From assembly GCA_003326205.1 (NCBI GenBank), contig LWTK01000030.1, positions 62,301 through 126,300 of the forward strand: DNA of 64,000 bases, written 5' to 3'. The notes below the pieces were generated by a model. It was not told where the DNA came from and did not search any database. It saw nothing but the letters and a program-made list of their open reading frames with translations. Shown piece by piece: positions 54,321 to 63,603 of the stretch. Every line of letters starts with the position of its first letter. Positions within the stretch are counted from its first letter, which is position 1. The stretch comes from Nostoc sp. ATCC 43529. Its GTDB lineage: Bacteria; Cyanobacteriota; Cyanobacteriia; Cyanobacteriales; Nostocaceae. Both the position numbers and the translations under genes were made by a program.

Positions 54321-56462
54321 CTAAATATCTGATTCGCCTACAATGTTTTTTGGATATCCCGAAATTGCCCTAGAGGCTTGCATTCCTGATGTCACTGTGG
54401 CTTCAATACTACTAATATTAATACCATTGTGAGTCCAGTCTCCAGTCAAATACAAATTATCAAAACCAGATTCTCCTGGTTTTAGACGATATTTAGTAGT
54501 TCCTTTGAGAGACACAACATAACGTTCAGAAGGCTCAATATTTGCTCTAAAAAATTGAGAATCAAATCTTGTTAAACCATTAGATTCTTTCGGGTCAACA
54601 ATTAATTTCCAGTCAATTTTTTCTGAACTTTGGGAAGAGGTAATTTCCGGCCATAGAGTAGAAATATTTTCTTCAAACCAATTAATTGCATTTTCTTTGA
54701 CTCGATTCATTTCCTTTTCTGGAAAGGTATGTTCTGTAAAGGGGGGAATTTTCTCAGCTTCTTCCAAAGGGCCGCAAAAGTAGGCGATATTACTAGGAAA
54801 ATTTTCTGATTGCCAACTTTCTCTGATATTGAGATGACTCATATCAGCCCATGTGTTAAAAGGATGTGCATAAGCATCAAGCACAGGACTAGGCATCATC
54901 CAACCTAATTCTTTTAAATCTGGTTTTAACCAAACTTGAAGTGCTTGAGTTTGGACAGTTTTGACTTTTTCTACCATCTCTTGCCATTCTTTACGAGCTG
55001 CAATTAATTCTGGGCAGATATATTTTAATGCTCCCAAAGAAATGCCAAGCACTACTAGATCAAAATCTTCTTTGATGTTGAGGGTGATATTTTCTACATC
55101 TGTCCACTGTGTCCAAGCAGATTCTAAATTAATATTTTTAGCTTTAATTTCTTCGCCTTCTATAAGTTGGTCATAAAGTGGAGTACTAGGCCAACATGGC
55201 AAACTTTCAATGTCGATTAATGGGTCGTAGATATGATTTTTTAGAGTTGCTTGACGGCTAATTTCAATTGTAGTGATCGCCTTTTTATCCGCACACAGTC
55301 CCAAGTTTTTTACTCGATGGAAAAACTCGAATTTTACGCCACGTTCTTGGAGTACTTTATATAGTGGTGCAAAAATTGTATCCCCCATTCCTGCTTGCAT
55401 TTTCCAGAAAAATGCACCTTTATAAGAAAGTTTCATCCGCAGAAAGAAACGCAATCCCACTCCTGCTGCTAAGTTGGGACGCTCAACATTGCCATTTTCA
55501 TAACTAAAAACAAGATCGTAAAGCCCTCGAATTAAAGGTGAATTAATGCTCAATTTTGCAGCACCATGTTTATTTAGCCACTCTTGAACATCATAGTCAT
55601 CAATAATATCAAAGCCGCTAAGAAGCAAACCATCAATAATTACACCACGAACTATCGTACAAGCCAAATCTACAATTATCCAAAGCCGACGAAATTTTTG
55701 GTGTGTTTCAATGATTTCCTTAACAGTTTCAAAAAGCCAAGTCTTGAATTTATCTAACAACCAAAGAACAGCTTGGTGTTCTATAGGTCGGTGCATCCCA
55801 GGATCTTGAGGCAATTTATTAACTAACTTATGGGCAATATCAAGAAAAGAAACTTCATGTGCTAAACTCTGAGTTTCACACTCAATTTTCATCTCTTGCA
55901 GCAAAGATTTTAACCAATCTGGGATTTCACTAACTTGGTCTGAATCTTCATCAGTAAACAACGTACCTAATGAGTAAGATGAACTCTGAAATTGGTTAAC
56001 CATAAACTCGATTAGCAGACAAATATGACCCCAAATCGAGGGTAATCCCTCTCCTTCTCCTGGTAAAGAATCATTTATTGGAAACTCAAAAGCCCAAGGA
56101 AGCCACTGTTGATTGATATATTCTGGAAATACTATAAAGTTGTGTGGTTTAAAAGCTTCCTGCCAAGTAGCAAGAGGTGTTTCATCGCTTTGCTTTAACT
56201 CTTGATAGCACTGACGCATAACCTGAAAAGTATTTTCATAGCATCCCATAAAAATATGTAGCCCATGTTCCTCAATGCGATTTTGGGCATCTAAATTGCG
56301 TCCGCTGGCACCTTTTCCACCTAACCGCCATCCCATTTGATAGATAGTAATATCGTATTTTTCCTGCCAATCAGCTTGACTAGTTAACTCAAATGCTGTT
56401 GTTAGGGAAGCCATACCACCTCCCAAAATAGCGATTTTCTTTCTATTCAAAATTTCTGACAT
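54321..56462 (-). CDS. Large carotenoid-desaturase-like FAD/NAD-binding oxidoreductase
   Basis: 713 residues. The amino end has the dinucleotide loop IAILGGGMASLTTAFEL and the desaturase signature MGWRLGGKGASGRN, then EEHGLHIFMGCYENTF. The carboxyl end closes the flavin site (LYLTGDWTHNGINISSIEAT). This is the phytoene/zeta-carotene desaturase and hydroxysqualene-reductase superfamily, but it is some 200 residues longer than those enzymes because of a central insert (about 150-330). ATG 56462 (MSEILNRKK) is taken as the start; 56495 is possible. It sits between a squalene-synthase-like gene upstream and the decarboxylase-like gene 9 bases downstream, so it probably desaturates or reduces the synthase's isoprenoid product. 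Confidence 0.82.
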   Translation of the reverse strand: MSEILNRKKIAILGGGMASLTTAFELTSQADWQEKYDITIYQMGWRLGGKGASGRNLDAQNRIEEHGLHIFMGCYENTFQVMRQCYQELKQSDETPLATWQEAFKPHNFIVFPEYINQQWLPWAFEFPINDSLPGEGEGLPSIWGHICLLIEFMVNQFQSSSYSLGTLFTDEDSDQVSEIPDWLKSLLQEMKIECETQSLAHEVSFLDIAHKLVNKLPQDPGMHRPIEHQAVLWLLDKFKTWLFETVKEIIETHQKFRRLWIIVDLACTIVRGVIIDGLLLSGFDIIDDYDVQEWLNKHGAAKLSINSPLIRGLYDLVFSYENGNVERPNLAAGVGLRFFLRMKLSYKGAFFWKMQAGMGDTIFAPLYKVLQERGVKFEFFHRVKNLGLCADKKAITTIEISRQATLKNHIYDPLIDIESLPCWPSTPLYDQLIEGEEIKAKNINLESAWTQWTDVENITLNIKEDFDLVVLGISLGALKYICPELIAARKEWQEMVEKVKTVQTQALQVWLKPDLKELGWMMPSPVLDAYAHPFNTWADMSHLNIRESWQSENFPSNIAYFCGPLEEAEKIPPFTEHTFPEKEMNRVKENAINWFEENISTLWPEITSSQSSEKIDWKLIVDPKESNGLTRFDSQFFRANIEPSERYVVSLKGTTKYRLKPGESGFDNLYLTGDWTHNGINISSIEATVTSGMQASRAISGYPKNIVGESDI

Positions 56463-56609
56463 GATTTGTTCTGCACCCAAAAAACTATCCAACAATAAAT
56501 TTTGTCTGACTCTGGAAACATACAGCAGAATTCAAAATTCAGCAGTAAAATACACGACTCGTGTACTTTACTTGCCTTGAAATCTGCTGTATTTCTAACC
56601 TTGTATTTG

Positions 56610-57665
56610 TTAGACAAAAGCAACTTCTACAGAGGTTTGTAATTCTTGGCTGTAGTGTAGTAGCGCATTGTTATCGCGCACCATTAATTTGGCATCTTCC
56701 ATACATTTGGAGAAGCAACTACGGGAAATTTTGACGCTGTGATCTTGTGTAAACAATGTGTTGTGTTGTTGCGCTGCTGAGAGTAATGTTTGATAAGCAG
56801 GAAGTAGACACATCAAACTAGCTAAGCGAAAACCCACAGCTTCATAAGGTATGTCTATTACATAGGAAACCGACTTATTTATCTCAGCCAATACATTTCC
56901 TAAAACCTTTTTTGTCCAGCTTTTGGGTGCCCCTCCCAATGTCAGAGGTAAACTATCAATCTCTTGCATCCAAACATCGGGTAAATAGCATATCCCATTG
57001 GCTAAGTCTTCAGGAAAATCTTTAACAATGTTGGTTCTTTGTAAAGCTTGACCGCAGGTTCCACTATGCGCCAGTAAATTTTTAGCAATATCTAGATTAA
57101 ATCGGTAATGGTCTATAGCTAATTCCGTACCCATTTGACCAACAGTACCTGCTGCAAAGTAGCAATAGCGGCTGTAATCATCTTCTTGAGCTAGCAGACG
57201 CACTCCATTGCGGGTGACCATCGCAGCTTTGTATTGACCATCTAAGAATTCTTCTATACCTTCAACCATTGCTAAAACCCAGCGGCTAATAATTTCTCTA
57301 ACCGCATCTGGGATGAGTGCAAAAATTTGCCATAGCATTAATCCACCTTCCAAAGTCATTAATTTTGTTTGGTCGGTGTTAAGTCCTCGCCAATCTTCAT
57401 GCGACCAGCTAGACAAAATGTTGGTAGCTAAAGTTGGTTCTTTTAAAAGTTGTTTAAACTCGATAAAACGAGTTTTTTGCCAGTTATATGGTTGTCTACA
57501 ATCTTCAATGTTGTCAGCTACGCGAAAAATGAGATAAGCAGTAGACATGAAAGTATCTAATGGCTCTTCAAAGCAAGGAGTTACCAAGGCGAAAGAGCGA
57601 GAAACTTTATTCATGAATTCTTCTACATACTTTTTCTGGTCATGCAAAAGATAAAACGTAAGCAT
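56610..57665 (-). CDS. Squalene/phytoene synthase-family enzyme
   Basis: 351 residues. Both metal-binding Asp motifs are intact: FRVADNIEDC (D-N-I-E-D) and RTNIVKDFPEDLANGICYLP (D-F-P-E-D). RSFALVTPCFEEP and YCYFAAGTVGQMGTEL are family-typical. The second motif and YLP spacing recall squalene-synthase-type rather than plant-type phytoene synthases. It should join two prenyl diphosphates head to head; chain length cannot be read. No membrane tail. It heads the minus-strand cluster with a 713-residue FAD protein 147 bases downstream. Unlike the other family member at 26212-27042, its catalytic Asp set is complete. Confidence 0.87.
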   Translation of the reverse strand: MLTFYLLHDQKKYVEEFMNKVSRSFALVTPCFEEPLDTFMSTAYLIFRVADNIEDCRQPYNWQKTRFIEFKQLLKEPTLATNILSSWSHEDWRGLNTDQTKLMTLEGGLMLWQIFALIPDAVREIISRWVLAMVEGIEEFLDGQYKAAMVTRNGVRLLAQEDDYSRYCYFAAGTVGQMGTELAIDHYRFNLDIAKNLLAHSGTCGQALQRTNIVKDFPEDLANGICYLPDVWMQEIDSLPLTLGGAPKSWTKKVLGNVLAEINKSVSYVIDIPYEAVGFRLASLMCLLPAYQTLLSAAQQHNTLFTQDHSVKISRSCFSKCMEDAKLMVRDNNALLHYSQELQTSVEVAFV

Positions 57666-58423
57666 TATTACTCTCCATTCACTTAATCAAAATCAAAAAG
57701 TTGAAGCCAATCAATCTATTTCTAGAACGGAGAGTTTGCTTTATCCACGCTGTGTAATAAAGCAGTTTGTAAGTCTAACTTCTGTGTCCTCTGAAAAAAC
57801 AATAGCAATAGGTTGCCAGAGTCTGATTATGTTACACAGTTTTAGAGAAAAAGCATTACAAAATTGGAGTTTGCTAAGGCATTTGTCGGTAATAAAAGCA
57901 AGCTACATCAAGGGCTAATGCACCAGAATATCTCGGTTTAAAAATATCTATATCAAACCGAAGAGTGCTTTTATTTATTGAGTGTTTTTAAGCGATCGCC
58001 ACTGCTGCTACACTTAAAAGTAAGTAGATATAAATGCAGCTACTATCAATCTTAAGTACCAACAGTAGCTATCATATAATAGGCTATAAAAAAATCAAAT
58101 CAGTATATTTTGGCAAAACAATATACATTACTTGGTGTAATAATACTGAAACAGGCGATCGTCTCGATCTGAATTCTGTATTCTGTATTCTTCTTCAAAC
58201 CAAAAACACACCCTAATGATACAGAATTTACGGTGATTAGATCGTTTGCGTCTACACCGTAGTTCGCAGGGGAGAGAGGTTTGTCAAACTCACATTTGAA
58301 TTATAAGTAATTACACGGTCTTGAAATCATAACCCTTTTTCGCAGGGTTGAAAACCAGATTTTGTATCACATCCAAATACCCACCTAACATAACCTAAAG
58401 TAATTTAATGTGCCCGCATAAGT
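57666..58423. other. AT-rich intergenic region, no gene seen
   Basis: 758 bases upstream of the synthase gene (whose promoter should be here) and downstream of the Sun-type methyltransferase. TTCTGTATTCTGTATTCTTC near 58170-58195 is a short direct repeat. Two 60-codon frames have random composition. Confidence 0.4.
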
Positions 58424-59383
58424 TTATTTTTTGATATTTTGGTAGATATATAGTGAAGCAATGCTATCTAAATTAATTTCCTGATTTTCATTTTCATTAG
58501 TATTTTTAAACAGTACTGTGAATGCACCTGCACCTAATTTATCTTGAGGAAACATCCTATAACAAGGCATCGTAGTTAAATGAGATTGATATTTAGCTAA
58601 ATGGGTAATTTCCATTGCTTTAAAATGAGGAAATCGTTCCAAAAGCCACTCACCAACTTGCTCATTTTCTTCTGGGGAATAAGTGCAAGTCATATAAGCA
58701 AGATATCCTTGTGATGCAACCAGTTTAGCAGAGTTAGCTATAATGCGTTTTTGTCGATTTGCACTTTTATTAATAGCAGTTGGATGAAAACAACCAGGTG
58801 CTTTTTCGCCTTTAGCAAGTAGTGATTGTCCGGTACAAGGAGCATCAACTATTACCAACTTACTAGAAGCTGGAATCATTTCGGCAAATATACTCGAATC
58901 TCTATTAACTACAGCACCAGGACTGATATTGCAACGCTTTAAATTAGAAATTAGCATTCCTAGACGTTTGCCAATCACTTCATTACTAATGAGTAATTCA
59001 GGTTGCAAAGCTTTCCAAGCAAAGATACTTTTTCCTCCGGGTGCAGCACACATATCAAAAATTAAATCTACTGGCTGAGGAATCGTTAACAAAGTAGAAG
59101 CTGCAAACACTGAAGAAAAATCCAAACAATAAAAATATCCTTTTTCATGCAGTGAATGTTGACCGGGTTTTTCTCCCAGCTGTAAACGGTCTATAAATTG
59201 CGGTTGCCAATAGGTTGGCGTTTCCACAGCAAAAGGTGAAATTTCTGGTTTTTCCTGACACCAAAGAATGGTAGATGTAAACGGCTGAGGATTTATTAAC
59301 GCCTCAACAAATTTTTCTTGCTCATCTAGATTTGTAAACAAACGCCGCGAGAGTTTAAGTAATAAATTAGAAGGTTTTTCCAT
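58424..59383 (-). CDS. RsmB/NOP2/Sun-family RNA m5C methyltransferase
   Basis: 319 residues. SAM-dependent cytosine-5 RNA methyltransferase: motif I FDMCAAPGGKS, motif IV VDAPCTGQSLL and motif VI YMTCTYSPEENE, whose Cys residues are the release and nucleophilic cysteines of this family. It is shorter than RsmB and lacks the NusB-like front, so it is closer to the stand-alone Sun/YebU-type enzymes. The target (rRNA or tRNA) is not readable. It is divergent from the DUF2157 gene over 187 bases. Confidence 0.9.
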   Translation of the reverse strand: MEKPSNLLLKLSRRLFTNLDEQEKFVEALINPQPFTSTILWCQEKPEISPFAVETPTYWQPQFIDRLQLGEKPGQHSLHEKGYFYCLDFSSVFAASTLLTIPQPVDLIFDMCAAPGGKSIFAWKALQPELLISNEVIGKRLGMLISNLKRCNISPGAVVNRDSSIFAEMIPASSKLVIVDAPCTGQSLLAKGEKAPGCFHPTAINKSANRQKRIIANSAKLVASQGYLAYMTCTYSPEENEQVGEWLLERFPHFKAMEITHLAKYQSHLTTMPCYRMFPQDKLGAGAFTVLFKNTNENENQEINLDSIASLYIYQNIKK

Positions 59384-59570
59384 GTAGGTATATCAATAGT
59401 TGCGGTCAAAATTCAGAATTCTGAATTCTTACTAATTTGGCTGTATCAGAATACAACTAAAACTGTTACACAAGAACAGTGTAATTAAGGCTTTTGGCTT
59501 CATACTCAAAATATAATGACCGCCATTGGGAATGCAATGGCCAAGCTACCCCACTGCACCGGAGAAGGTC

Positions 59571-60992
59571 ATGTTCTTAGATAATTTCCCGCAAAAATTA
59601 CGCAAAGAAGCACAATTATGGAGGGATGAAGGAATAATTAGTTCTTCGCAGTATGAACAAATAGCAGAACGTTACCAATTTAAAAACCTGGAGGCTGCTG
59701 CACGCGATCGCTTTGTGGCAATAGTGGTTGCTATAGGCAGCATACTCTTATGCTTGGGCATAATTACCTTTGTAGCAGCAAACTGGCAGTCAGGCTCGCG
59801 AGAAGTCAAGTTTATTCTGCTGATGAGTTTGTTTTTTGCCACAGCCATAACTGGTTTTTACACTTGGAGACAACGTGAAGCCAAGAAGCCACAACAAAGC
59901 AAACGCCTACTGGGAGAGGGTTTGCTAATTTTAAGTGCTTTCATTTTAGGTGCAAATCTACTGCTGATGGCCCAGATGTTCAATATTAGCGGTTCAATTT
60001 CCCAATTGTTTCTCGCTTGGGGGTTTGGTGTTGCAGTTCTAGCCTATAGTCTGTTCTTAAATTCTTTAGGAATTCTGTCAATTATCCTTGTGGAAATTGG
60101 CTATTGGACGGGGCTAGAAGATTTGTGGTACTCTTCAAGTGAAGTAACTTGGTCGCGACTAGTGGTACAGCATATGCCTCTGTTGGCATGGCTGGTATTT
60201 GTACCTTTGGCTTACTTCTGTCGATCGCGTTGGATTTTCGCCCTAGCAGCCTTTGTGTTCGCTAGTTCCTTGCAAGCTAACCTCAATCCTCTCCCACTGC
60301 TAAATTATGCTGATATAGCCCCTTGGGTGGCTTCTTTTGCTTTTGCACTCCCACCTGCATTATTCTGGAGTTATGACGATCTGCTGTTTCCAACCATAAA
60401 TTACAGATTGTTTCAATCCCTGGCTCGTAATTTAGCGTTGGTAAGCTTTGGTGTGGTTTTCTATGTCCTGTCTTTTCGTTGGGTCTGGGATTCTCCAGAT
60501 TATAGCTCTAATCAGCCAACGACTTTGACAAATTTGTTCGAGTCTCTGCCGATAATTGATTTAGGGATTCTCAGCGGCTTAGCGGTGTTGCAATGGTTGT
60601 TTCTGCTGCGTCAAAGGAATAATCCTCCCCGTCGCGAAGTGATTTTTACAACTGCTGTCATTACTACTTTTCTTGTGTTTATCGCCTTAGCGCCTTTTTG
60701 GCATCAAACTATTAGCCGAATTGATGAACTTGGGATTTTTATTTTCAATGTACTTCTTGCAACATTAGCCTGGGGATTAATTCAAGAAGGATTGAAATTA
60801 AACAACAGAAGCTCCTTTTGGGGCGGTATGCTGTTATTCACACTGCAAGTTATCAGTCGGGTACAAGAGTATGATACCGACTTACTATTTAAGTCTCTGG
60901 TCTTTGTTTTGTGCGGTTCAGCTTTAATTAGTGCTGGACTTTGGTTTGAACGTCGCCAAACCGGTACATCTAAGTCTACAAGTCAGAAGTAG
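59571..60992 (+). CDS. DUF2157 membrane protein
   Basis: 473 residues. The soluble front (about 1-45, KLRKEAQLWRDEGIISSSQY) is the DUF2157 signature, followed by about 12 hydrophobic helices starting IVVAIGSILLCLGIITFVAA. Function unknown. ATG 59571 is chosen because GGAGAAGG stands just before it; a frame start at 59526 lacks a site. Next on the same strand, after 219 bases, is a GDYXXLXY protein, the usual partner of DUF2157 proteins, so the two are likely one functional unit in the membrane. Confidence 0.88.
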   Translation: MFLDNFPQKLRKEAQLWRDEGIISSSQYEQIAERYQFKNLEAAARDRFVAIVVAIGSILLCLGIITFVAANWQSGSREVKFILLMSLFFATAITGFYTWRQREAKKPQQSKRLLGEGLLILSAFILGANLLLMAQMFNISGSISQLFLAWGFGVAVLAYSLFLNSLGILSIILVEIGYWTGLEDLWYSSSEVTWSRLVVQHMPLLAWLVFVPLAYFCRSRWIFALAAFVFASSLQANLNPLPLLNYADIAPWVASFAFALPPALFWSYDDLLFPTINYRLFQSLARNLALVSFGVVFYVLSFRWVWDSPDYSSNQPTTLTNLFESLPIIDLGILSGLAVLQWLFLLRQRNNPPRREVIFTTAVITTFLVFIALAPFWHQTISRIDELGIFIFNVLLATLAWGLIQEGLKLNNRSSFWGGMLLFTLQVISRVQEYDTDLLFKSLVFVLCGSALISAGLWFERRQTGTSKSTSQK

Positions 60993-61211
60993 TGGAAGAA
61001 AGAATTCAGAATTCACCAATTCAGAATTCACCAATTCAGTAAAAGTTTGGAATTTTAGATTTGAGATTTTTTCTTCAATCCAAAATCGTTCGACTGAGCG
61101 AAGTCGAAGTCCAAAATCTAAAAATCTAAAATTATTAAAGTTTCTCTGCGTCAGTCCTAATCTCGTTAATTTTGTCCTCCTCAATACCCCCTGCTTTTTA
61201 GGACTACGCTC
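60993..61211. repeat. Cluster of GAATTC-type and CTGAGCGAAGTC-type repeats
   Basis: AATTCAGAATTCACC is repeated (61002-61040), then CGTTCGACTGAGCGAAGTCG (about 61089-61108) and TTTTAGATTTGAGATTTT words. The CTGAGCxAAGxC word recurs in the insertion in the giant kinase at 4404-4541. Confidence 0.6.
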
Positions 61212-61922
61212 ATGACCAGTAATTCTTCTGAATCTAAAAATAAATCCTTGTCTCCCGAAGCTGAATTTTCCAACACAGTGACTTTTCGGGATTACTTGAT
61301 TGCTACTGAACAAAAATCGAATAAGCCCTTACCAGTTTGGCGGTTAATAGCACCATTGGCGGTGCAAACAGCGTTAATTATGGCAGTACCAGCCCAAGCG
61401 CTTTATACAGATATGACAGGCAAGACGGTGATTTTGCAAACCGCGCCTGTAAATCCTAATAATGTTCTCCAAGGAAACGCTCTAGAGTTAGACTATAACA
61501 TCTCCCGGACTACTAATTTGAGCAGACTGCCTGGTTGGCAGACCATAGTTAGTAAAGGCCGTGGAAGTGGCAGAAGATTGCCTGAAGGAACCAACATCTA
61601 CGTGACTTTACAAGAGCAAGTATCTTCTGGTCGTGGTGTCCCTACAGCTTGGAGACCGTTAAGAGTCAGCAGCGATCGCCCCACTTCCCTAAGAGCTAAT
61701 CAAGTAGCCTTAAGAGGTGTCTATCAGGATGGTTCCGTCAACTACGGCTTAGAAACATATTACATCCCGGAAAACCAACGCCAGCAGATTAGAAACGACT
61801 TGCAAGCCCAACGCGCCAGGAGAGGACAAGTACCACCCATCGTGGTGAAGGCGAAAGTCGATCCTCAGGGAAACGCACTACCAATTAGTATGTGGGTACG
61901 CGATCGCAACTATCGCTTTTAG
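61212..61922 (+). CDS. GDYXXLXY-domain membrane-anchored protein
   Basis: 236 residues. One hydrophobic segment (RLIAPLAVQTALIMAVPAQA, about residues 44-63) anchors a periplasmic domain with two copies of the family hallmark area: GNALELDYNISR (the GDYxxLxY position, with Asn-Ala for Asp-Tyr) and YGLETYYIPENQ. This family always follows DUF2157 membrane proteins, as here. The role of the pair is unknown. Confidence 0.85.
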   Translation: MTSNSSESKNKSLSPEAEFSNTVTFRDYLIATEQKSNKPLPVWRLIAPLAVQTALIMAVPAQALYTDMTGKTVILQTAPVNPNNVLQGNALELDYNISRTTNLSRLPGWQTIVSKGRGSGRRLPEGTNIYVTLQEQVSSGRGVPTAWRPLRVSSDRPTSLRANQVALRGVYQDGSVNYGLETYYIPENQRQQIRNDLQAQRARRGQVPPIVVKAKVDPQGNALPISMWVRDRNYRF

Positions 61923-62050
61923 GTTATTACACGATTGAGTAAGACGTTTACGCCTTCTGGCATCTTTCATCCCTTGCCTGAAGTACGAAATACCGTTTAC
62001 ACTCTCCTGTTCCTCAAGAATTTGAAAGAGACTCTTCAGGGCTACTGAAA

Positions 62051-62081
62051 ACCCACACTGTACCGCAAGGTCAGTGTGGGT
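62051..62081. terminator. Perfect 10-bp stem hairpin between converging genes
   Basis: ACCCACACTG (62051-62060) pairs perfectly with CAGTGTGGGT (62072-62081) around an 11-base loop. It lies between the converging GDYXXLXY gene and the 82-residue gene, as expected for a bidirectional terminator. The T-run is weak. Confidence 0.6.
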
Positions 62082-62132
62082 AATTTACATAGCCTTTCTT
62101 GCTATTGAGGCGAGATCCAACCGTGGCAAGGG

Positions 62133-62381
62133 TTAATTCTCATGGCGTAGCTGCCATGCTGCGCCAAAAGCGGCTCCAGCCCCAGCTAACAATCCTGTAC
62201 TCATTCCTTGGATAGTTTTTTCAATTGGATCTTGCGTTAGGCAATCACTTGTAACCTTGCTATCTTGCAAACACATATTGCTTTCTGCCCAACTGGCAGT
62301 ACCTCCTAAAATTACGCCAGTTATACTACAGGAAACAACTAGCAGCAAAAGGCGTCGGGTTTTTCTATTTTTTCTATCCAT
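62133..62381 (-). CDS. Small exported protein, unrecognised
   Basis: 82 residues: a signal peptide (LLLLVVSCSITGVILGGTASWA) ending in ASWAESN, followed by a short mature part with two Cys (NMCLQDS, SDCLTQD) likely to form a disulfide and a Gly/Ala-rich hydrophobic end (GLLAGAGAAFGAAW). It may be a small membrane-inserted or periplasmic protein. No family recognised; a spurious frame cannot be fully excluded, but the signal peptide is convincing. Confidence 0.6.
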   Translation of the reverse strand: MDRKNRKTRRLLLLVVSCSITGVILGGTASWAESNMCLQDSKVTSDCLTQDPIEKTIQGMSTGLLAGAGAAFGAAWQLRHEN

Positions 62382-62456
62382 AGATGGATGTGTTAAAGAT
62401 GAGATTGGCTAACTGATCTTCAACTACTTTACACATCTTGGCTGTTAATGTCATTA

Positions 62457-62484
62457 GTAGAGACGCGATTAATCGCGTCTCTAC
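62457..62484. repeat. Perfect 28-bp palindrome GTAGAGACGCGATT
   Basis: GTAGAGACGCGATT is followed directly by its reverse complement. Its core is shared with the MITE-like pair around the ROCO gene (AGACGCGATGAATCGCGTCT). Followed by 7-base CAATGCC/CCATGCC repeats (about 62511-62539). Confidence 0.75.
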
Positions 62485-62545
62485 AATAGTCATCAGTCAT
62501 TAGTGAATAACCAATGCCCAATGCCCCATGCCCTATGCTCTATAA

Positions 62546-62965
62546 TTAATGATTCTTTTGGTGACGTACTTCAACTACAGTATGAACATTGCCACGAGGG
62601 CTGAAATCTGCTTTGACAGTGACTTCTAAGGGGTCACAAGCTGCGACAAAATCATCCAAAATTTGGTTAGCAGATTCTTCGTGAGAAATATAGCGATCGC
62701 GGTAACTATTAATATAAAGTTTGAGTGCCTTCAACTCTACTACTCGTTCATCAGGCACATAGGTAATATAAATAGTCGCAAAATCAGGATACCCCGAAAA
62801 TGGGCATTTACAAGTAAATTCCGGCAAACTAATGCTAATGTCATATCGCCTTCCCACGCGCGGGTTAGGAAAGGTAATTAGTTCGCCTTCTGCTATATTA
62901 CGCTCGCCATACTTCATTTCTTCGCTTGGCCCAGATGCACTTTCAGGTAAATTGTTAATTGTCAT
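62546..62965 (-). CDS. queF: NADPH-dependent 7-cyano-7-deazaguanine reductase
   Basis: 139 residues, short (type I) QueF of the T-fold family that reduces preQ0 to preQ1 in queuosine synthesis. Seen: the catalytic Cys and Asp in TCKCPFSGYPDFATIYI, VELKALKLYINSYRD (the NADPH and substrate-binding Glu/Ser-Tyr-Arg region) and the carboxyl end DFSPRGNVHTVVEVRH. MKYGERNI inside is an alternative start. No other queuosine gene and no preQ1 riboswitch are seen nearby. Confidence 0.93.
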   Translation of the reverse strand: MTINNLPESASGPSEEMKYGERNIAEGELITFPNPRVGRRYDISISLPEFTCKCPFSGYPDFATIYITYVPDERVVELKALKLYINSYRDRYISHEESANQILDDFVAACDPLEVTVKADFSPRGNVHTVVEVRHQKNH

Positions 62966-62994
62966 TTGTTACTTGGTCATTAATCATTAATTTT

Positions 62995-63020
62995 TCCCCG
63001 CGTCCCCGCGTCCCCGCGTC
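62995..63020. repeat. CCCCGCGT tandem repeat
   Basis: Three copies of the octamer TCCCCGCG lie between queF and the next gene, unusually GC-rich against the surrounding DNA. Short tandem repeat. Confidence 0.7.
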
Positions 63021-63041
63021 TTCCCCATCTCCCCAATCTCG

Positions 63042-63443
63042 TCAACACTCCCCCTTCTCCCAGTCTGGACAACTTTCATCTTCATAACCGTGGGGATGCA
63101 TGGCACAAACTAACAAGTTACCACCATAAACTTGACCGTGGTAGTGAATACAACCGATGCAAGCTGGATTTTTTTCGGCTGTGGGTTCCACTGAATACGG
63201 AAAACCGGGATCTATATCTCCCACAACCTCTTCCAAGTCCCAGTAAGCTTCCATCATCGGTTCAGCTAAATCTTGTAAATACTGATCGACTTCAGTGATA
63301 ATGTTACTGTGTACTTGCTCAGTAATTTCTTCCGTTAACTCAAAAAAGGTGTCTACTATTTCACCCATTCCCAGGAAGAAACGCTCTACTTCATCTGCTA
63401 CTGTTTCTACGATTTCTATTAAATCTTTTTGCCACTGTTCCAT
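63042..63443 (-). CDS. Conserved-looking protein with Cys/His-rich tail
   Basis: 133 residues. The front 75 are acidic and amphipathic helices (VADEVERFFLGMGEIVDTFF). The tail has a dense metal-binding pattern: ACIGCIHYHGQVYGG, LLVCAMHPHG and ESCPDWEKGEC, i.e. five Cys and four His suitable for zinc or an iron-sulfur site. I do not recognise the family, but the tail looks constrained. No partner gene in the same direction is close. Confidence 0.7.
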   Translation of the reverse strand: MEQWQKDLIEIVETVADEVERFFLGMGEIVDTFFELTEEITEQVHSNIITEVDQYLQDLAEPMMEAYWDLEEVVGDIDPGFPYSVEPTAEKNPACIGCIHYHGQVYGGNLLVCAMHPHGYEDESCPDWEKGEC

Positions 63444-63603
63444 AAACTTGACGCCTTTACAGGCTATAAACAGGACGTTGTGTGGTGTCTAATTTGATGT
63501 ACTAAAGTACACATTAGGCAATGTATCATATCAATTTTATATATATAGCGCTATGTAAAACTGCCAGTTATTACTGAATTTAGAACTAAAACAATGCTTT
63601 TTA

